64,000 nucleotides of DNA from Rebecca billardiae RCC1528 (lineage: Eukaryota > Haptophyta): NCBI GenBank assembly GCA_965240325.2, contig OZ251231.1, positions 1,426,001-1,490,000 of the forward strand. The letters run 5' to 3'. A program made the position numbers and the translations under genes. This document shows, one piece after another, positions 61,401 to 64,000 of the stretch. The first letter of the stretch is position 1. Every line of letters starts with the position of its first letter. Below the pieces are notes generated by a model. It searched no databases, was not told the origin of the DNA, and saw only the letters and a list, made by a program, of their open reading frames with translations.

Positions 61401-64000
61401 GGCGGGCTCGGCGGCGGGCTCGGCGGCGGGCTCGGCGGCGGGCTCGGCGGCGGCCCCGGCGGCGGGCTCGGCGGCGGCGGGAAGGGGATGCATTCCGTGC
61501 CGTCATTGATCTCGGCGGCAGAATCGAAATTCGACATGGTCGGGTCGACGCACCCCTCGAACACCCGGCGCGGGGTGGCGACGAGCGGCGCGCCGAACGC
61601 CGCGGCGAGCTGCGCGGCCGAGGCGGCGCGCAGCACGCCGATCACATCCGTCGCGCCCGGGCCCGACGGTTGGTACAGCCGCAGCACCACGCGCGCGGAC
61701 GCGGCCGTCACGGAGTGCACGCTCACCCAGCCGCGCGGCACGCCAGCCAGCGCCGCCGCGCCGGCCTCGAGCTCGCTCTGCGCGGAGGGCGAGCTGAGCG
61801 CGTCGACGTCGGCGTCGAGCGTGATGGCCGCGTACACGGTCGTGCCCGGTGGCGCGGGCGGCGGCGGCGCGGGCGGCGGCGGTGACGGCGAGGGCGGCGG
61901 CGGCGGGCTCGGCGGGGGCGAGGGCGGAGGCGTGGGCGGCGGGCTGGGGGGTGGCGACGGCGGCGGGCTCGGCGGCGGCAGCGGGGGCGGTGGGCTCGGT
62001 GGCGGGCTCGGTGGCGGCGAAGGCGGCGGTGCAGGTGGCGGGCTTGGCGGCGGCGACGGCGGTGGGCTCGGCGGAGGGCTCGGCGGAGCGCCCGGCGGTG
62101 GCGGGCTGGGCGGAGGCGAAGGCGGTGGGCTCGGCGGCGGCGACGGTGGCGACTTGGGCGGCGGCGGACTCGGTGGTGGGCTCGGCGGTGGGCTTGGCGG
62201 TGGGCTTGGCGGAGGCAGCGGTGGCGGCGGGCTCGGCGGCGGGCTCGGCGGCGGCGACGGCGGAGGGCTCGGAGGCGGCGAAGGTGGCGGGCTCGGCGGC
62301 GGCGACGGCGGAGGGCTCGGAGGCGGCGAAGGCGGCGGTGAGGGCGGCGGTGCGGGCGGCTGGCTCGGCGGCGGCGGGCTGGGCGGCGGGCTCGGCGGCG
62401 GCGACGGCGGCGGGCTCGGCGGTGGCGGCGACGGCGGCGGCGACGGCGGCGGCGAGGGCGGCGGGCTCGGCGGTGGCGGGCTGGGCGGCGGGCTGGGCGG
62501 CGGGCTGGGCGGCGGGCTCGGCGGCGGGCTCGGCGGTGGCGATGGCGGCGGCGACGGCGGCGGCGACGGCGGCGGCGACGGCGGCGGGCTGGGCGGCGGG
62601 CTCGGCGGCGGGCTGGGCGGCGGGCTGGGCGGCGGGCTGGGCGGCGGGCTCGGCGGCGGGCTCGGCGGTGGCGATGGCGGTGGGCTCGGCGGCGGGCTTG
62701 GTGGTGGGCTCGGCGGCGGGCTTGGTGGCGGCGATGGCGGCGGGCTCGGCGGCGGGCTCGGCGGCGGGCTCGGCGGTGGCGATGGCGGCGGCGACGGTGG
62801 TGGTGACGGCGGCGGCGAAGGCGGCGGGCTCGGCGGCGGGCTCGGCGGCGGACTTGGCGGCGGGCTCGGCGGCGGGCTCGGCGGCGGGCTCGGCGGCGGG
62901 CTCGGCGGTGGCGATGGCGGTGGGCTCGGCGGCGGGCTTGGTGGTGGGCTCGGCGGCGGGCTTGGTGGCGGCGATGGCGGCGGGCTCGGCGGCGGCGATG
63001 GCGGCGGGCTCGGCGGTGGCGATGGCGGCGGGCTCGGCGGTGGTGATGGCGGCGGCGACGGCGGTGGTGACGGCGGCGGCGAAGGCGGCGGGCTCGGCGG
63101 CGGGCTCGGAGGCGGGCTCGGCGGCGGGCTTGGCGGCGGGCTCGGTGGCGGGCTCGGTGGCGGTGACGGCGGCGGTGACGGCGGCGGGCTCGGCGGCGGG
63201 CTCGGCGGCGGGCTCGGCGGCGGGCTCGGCGGAGGTGACGGTGGCGGCGACGGCGGCGGGCTCGGCGGTGGCGCAGGCGGCGGGCTTGGCGGCGGGCTGG
63301 GTGGTGGGCTTGGAGGCGGCGGGCTCGGCGGTGGCGACGGCGGAGGCGATGGCGGCGGGCTCGGTGGCGACGTTGGAGGCGGCGGGCTCGGCGGCGGCGA
63401 AGGCGGCGGCGAAGGCGGCGGAGACGGGGGCGGCGACGGGGGCGGACTCGGCGGCGGGCTTGGTGGCGGGCTTGGTGGTGGGCTCGGCGGTGGGCTCGGC
63501 GGCGGGCTCGGCGGCGGGCTCGGCGGCGGGCTCGGCGGCGGGCTCGGTGGTGGCGACGGCGGTGGGCTAGGCGGCGGAGGGCTAGGCGGCGGTGACGGCG
63601 GGGGACTCGGCGGAGGGCTTGGCGGTGGTGACGGCGGCGGGCTCGGAGGCGGGGTCGGCGGAGGACTTGGTGGCGGGCTCGGCGGCGGCGGGCTGGGCGG
63701 CGGACTTGGCGGCGGCGACGGTGGAGGCGAGGGCGGCGGGCTGGGCGGAGGTGAGGGCGGTGGGCTCGGTGGTGGGCTCGGTGGTGGGCTCGGCGGCGGT
63801 GGGCTTGGCGGTGGGCTTGGCGGCGGGCTCGGTGGTGGGCTCGGCGGCGGGCTCGGCGGAGGCGAAGGCGGCGGGCTTGGCGGTGGACTCGGAGGCGGTG
63901 ACGGCGGTGGGCTTGGAGGTGGAGACGGCGGCGGGCTTGGTGGAGGCGAGGGCGGCGGCGGCGAGGGTGGCGGCGAGGGTGGCGGCGAGGGCGGCGGCGA
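48295..64000 (-). CDS. Giant Pro-rich - novel 12-repeat - TIG - REJ - GPS - five-TM receptor (5' partial)
   Basis: At least 5,097 residues. The main exon is open from 64000 to 49088 with no in-frame stop, so the gene begins right of the window. Two small exons follow, 48828-48589 and 48435-48295 (stop 48295). Order: (SPPP)n (64000 to about 61850); an alpha/beta module (YAAITLDADVD..., about 61840-61560); second Pro segment; 12 copies of a domain of about 100 residues (61130-57430); about five TIG repeats (57430-55930); REJ/PKD (to about 53200); EGF-like Cys; GPS motif WLYCACDHLTDFGG (near 52650); TM1 (52440-52520); TM2-TM3 (51870-52070); Ser/Arg/Pro loop; EF-hands (DADGSGQVDIDE, DLDADGLVSFAE; 49100-49290); TM4 (exon 48828-48589) and TM5 (last exon). 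Paralogue of the gene at 27320-44162, with the same predicted surface-receptor role. Confidence 0.8.
48436..48588 (-). other. Last intron of giant receptor gene 2
   Basis: 153 bp, donor GTGCGCAC at 48588, acceptor CTCTCAG ending at 48436, phase 0. Splicing yields SLGVE-EPIIIAL, which lines up with TFALEEPLLLAL in the paralogue. The unspliced frame is open too. Confidence 0.75.
48829..49087 (-). other. Penultimate intron of giant receptor gene 2
   Basis: 259 bp, donor GTGCGCGC at 49087, acceptor CGCACGCAG ending at 48829, phase 0. It joins YDRMVK to EEAAREKRRRESRLRACRAA, matching the paralogue, which has no intron here. Confidence 0.8.
48867..48960. repeat. 20-bp minisatellite inside an intron
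   Basis: Four to five units of ggtcagtggtgcg(c/t)gtg(c/t)gc, period 20, lie wholly within the penultimate intron of giant gene 2. Confidence 0.9.
51180..51480 (-). repeat. Coding repeat in cytosolic loop of giant gene 2
   Basis: Three to four units containing ALTPRSQ(V/A)ARISPEEGA occur in tandem (unit about 35-40 residues). TPRS and ISPEE are candidate phosphorylation sites for proline-directed kinases. The DNA copies are close, so the expansion is recent. Confidence 0.8.
57430..61130 (-). repeat. Twelve tandem copies of an unrecognised ~100-residue extracellular domain
   Basis: Each copy has the layout: a 'G(P/V)..T.AVAGVP..L.L.GVGV..GD.A.WV' start, a Cys about 10 residues after the Trp, a central G-G pair, a strand ending in 'L.LCYRF' and a closing 'LYA...LDVLGV'. 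Two conserved Cys per copy suggest a disulfide; a beta-sandwich is likely. I do not recognise a named family. The copies are diverged, unlike the Pro-rich array. Confidence 0.75.
61130..61490 (-). repeat. Short (SPPP)n segment of giant gene 2
   Basis: About 115 residues of PPSPPPSPPP lie between the alpha/beta module and the first of the twelve repeats. Confidence 0.9.
61850..64000 (-). repeat. (SPPP)n-coding array, runs off the window
   Basis: More than 715 residues of SPPP-type sequence in the giant gene 2 frame. No tta or tca occurs, and the two cta words (63567, 63582) are out of frame, so the frame is open to base 64000. Confidence 0.9.

Noticed and set aside
61849-63570. Plus-strand Ala/Gly/Ser-rich frame
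   Set aside because: Complement of the (SPPP)n array; no independent evidence.
1-64000. CRISPR arrays, bacterial operons, tRNA genes, IS elements
   Set aside because: No regular spaced repeats, no Shine-Dalgarno-linked operons, no tRNA B-box with matching arms, and no transposase motif was found on reading both strands.

Overview
The window looks like nuclear DNA of a GC-rich, compact, flagellated alga-like protist, most probably a haptophyte; the species cannot be told from sequence alone. Evidence: very high GC; genes on both strands separated by a few hundred bases; eukaryote-only families (COMMD, calpain, INSIG, CFAP161, RCC1/REJ/GPS receptors, Golgi-type sulfotransferases, GT92, Sel1-MYND); and short introns of 126-278 bp. 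The introns I could place have a stereotyped GTGCGC-like donor and a CAG acceptor. CFAP161 points to a motile flagellum.

Left part (1-17700): a 5'-truncated WD40-kinase-RING/IBR protein (+); a Sel1-repeat/MYND protein (+); a fusion of a YacP/NYN-type nuclease domain with an INSIG-like membrane domain (-); a calpain-fold protein whose three catalytic residues all appear lost (-), divergent by 40 bp from a COMMD8-like gene (+); a 1.8-kb gene-free stretch with a lower-GC block; a secreted Cys-tailed protein of unknown function with one intron (-); and a CFAP161-like axonemal protein (-).

Middle part (17700-27300) and 44200-47600: a dispersed set of secretory-pathway carbohydrate genes. It contains five sulfotransferase-like proteins, a GT92-like glycosyltransferase and a secreted alpha/beta-hydrolase-like protein. 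A pair of 138-bp inverted repeats, 98-99% identical, flanks part of this set.

The dominant content is two giant paralogous minus-strand genes (27320-44162 and 48295 to beyond 64000). The first can be joined from six exons into one 5,326-codon frame: signal peptide, seven-bladed RCC1 propeller, about 2,000-residue (Ser-Pro-Pro-Pro)n rod, TIG domains, REJ/PKD region, EGF-like, GPS cleavage motif, five membrane segments and a cytosolic EF-hand pair just before TM4. The second has the same C-terminal plan, but after its Pro-rich segments it carries 12 tandem copies of an unfamiliar domain of about 100 residues. Both resemble polycystin-1/sperm-receptor (REJ) proteins cut off after TM5, without the channel pore. 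They are best read as huge adhesion or mechanosensing receptors of the cell surface, flagellum or haptonema; that role is inference. Together with the sulfotransferase/GT genes, the window reads as cell-surface glycoconjugate and adhesion machinery.
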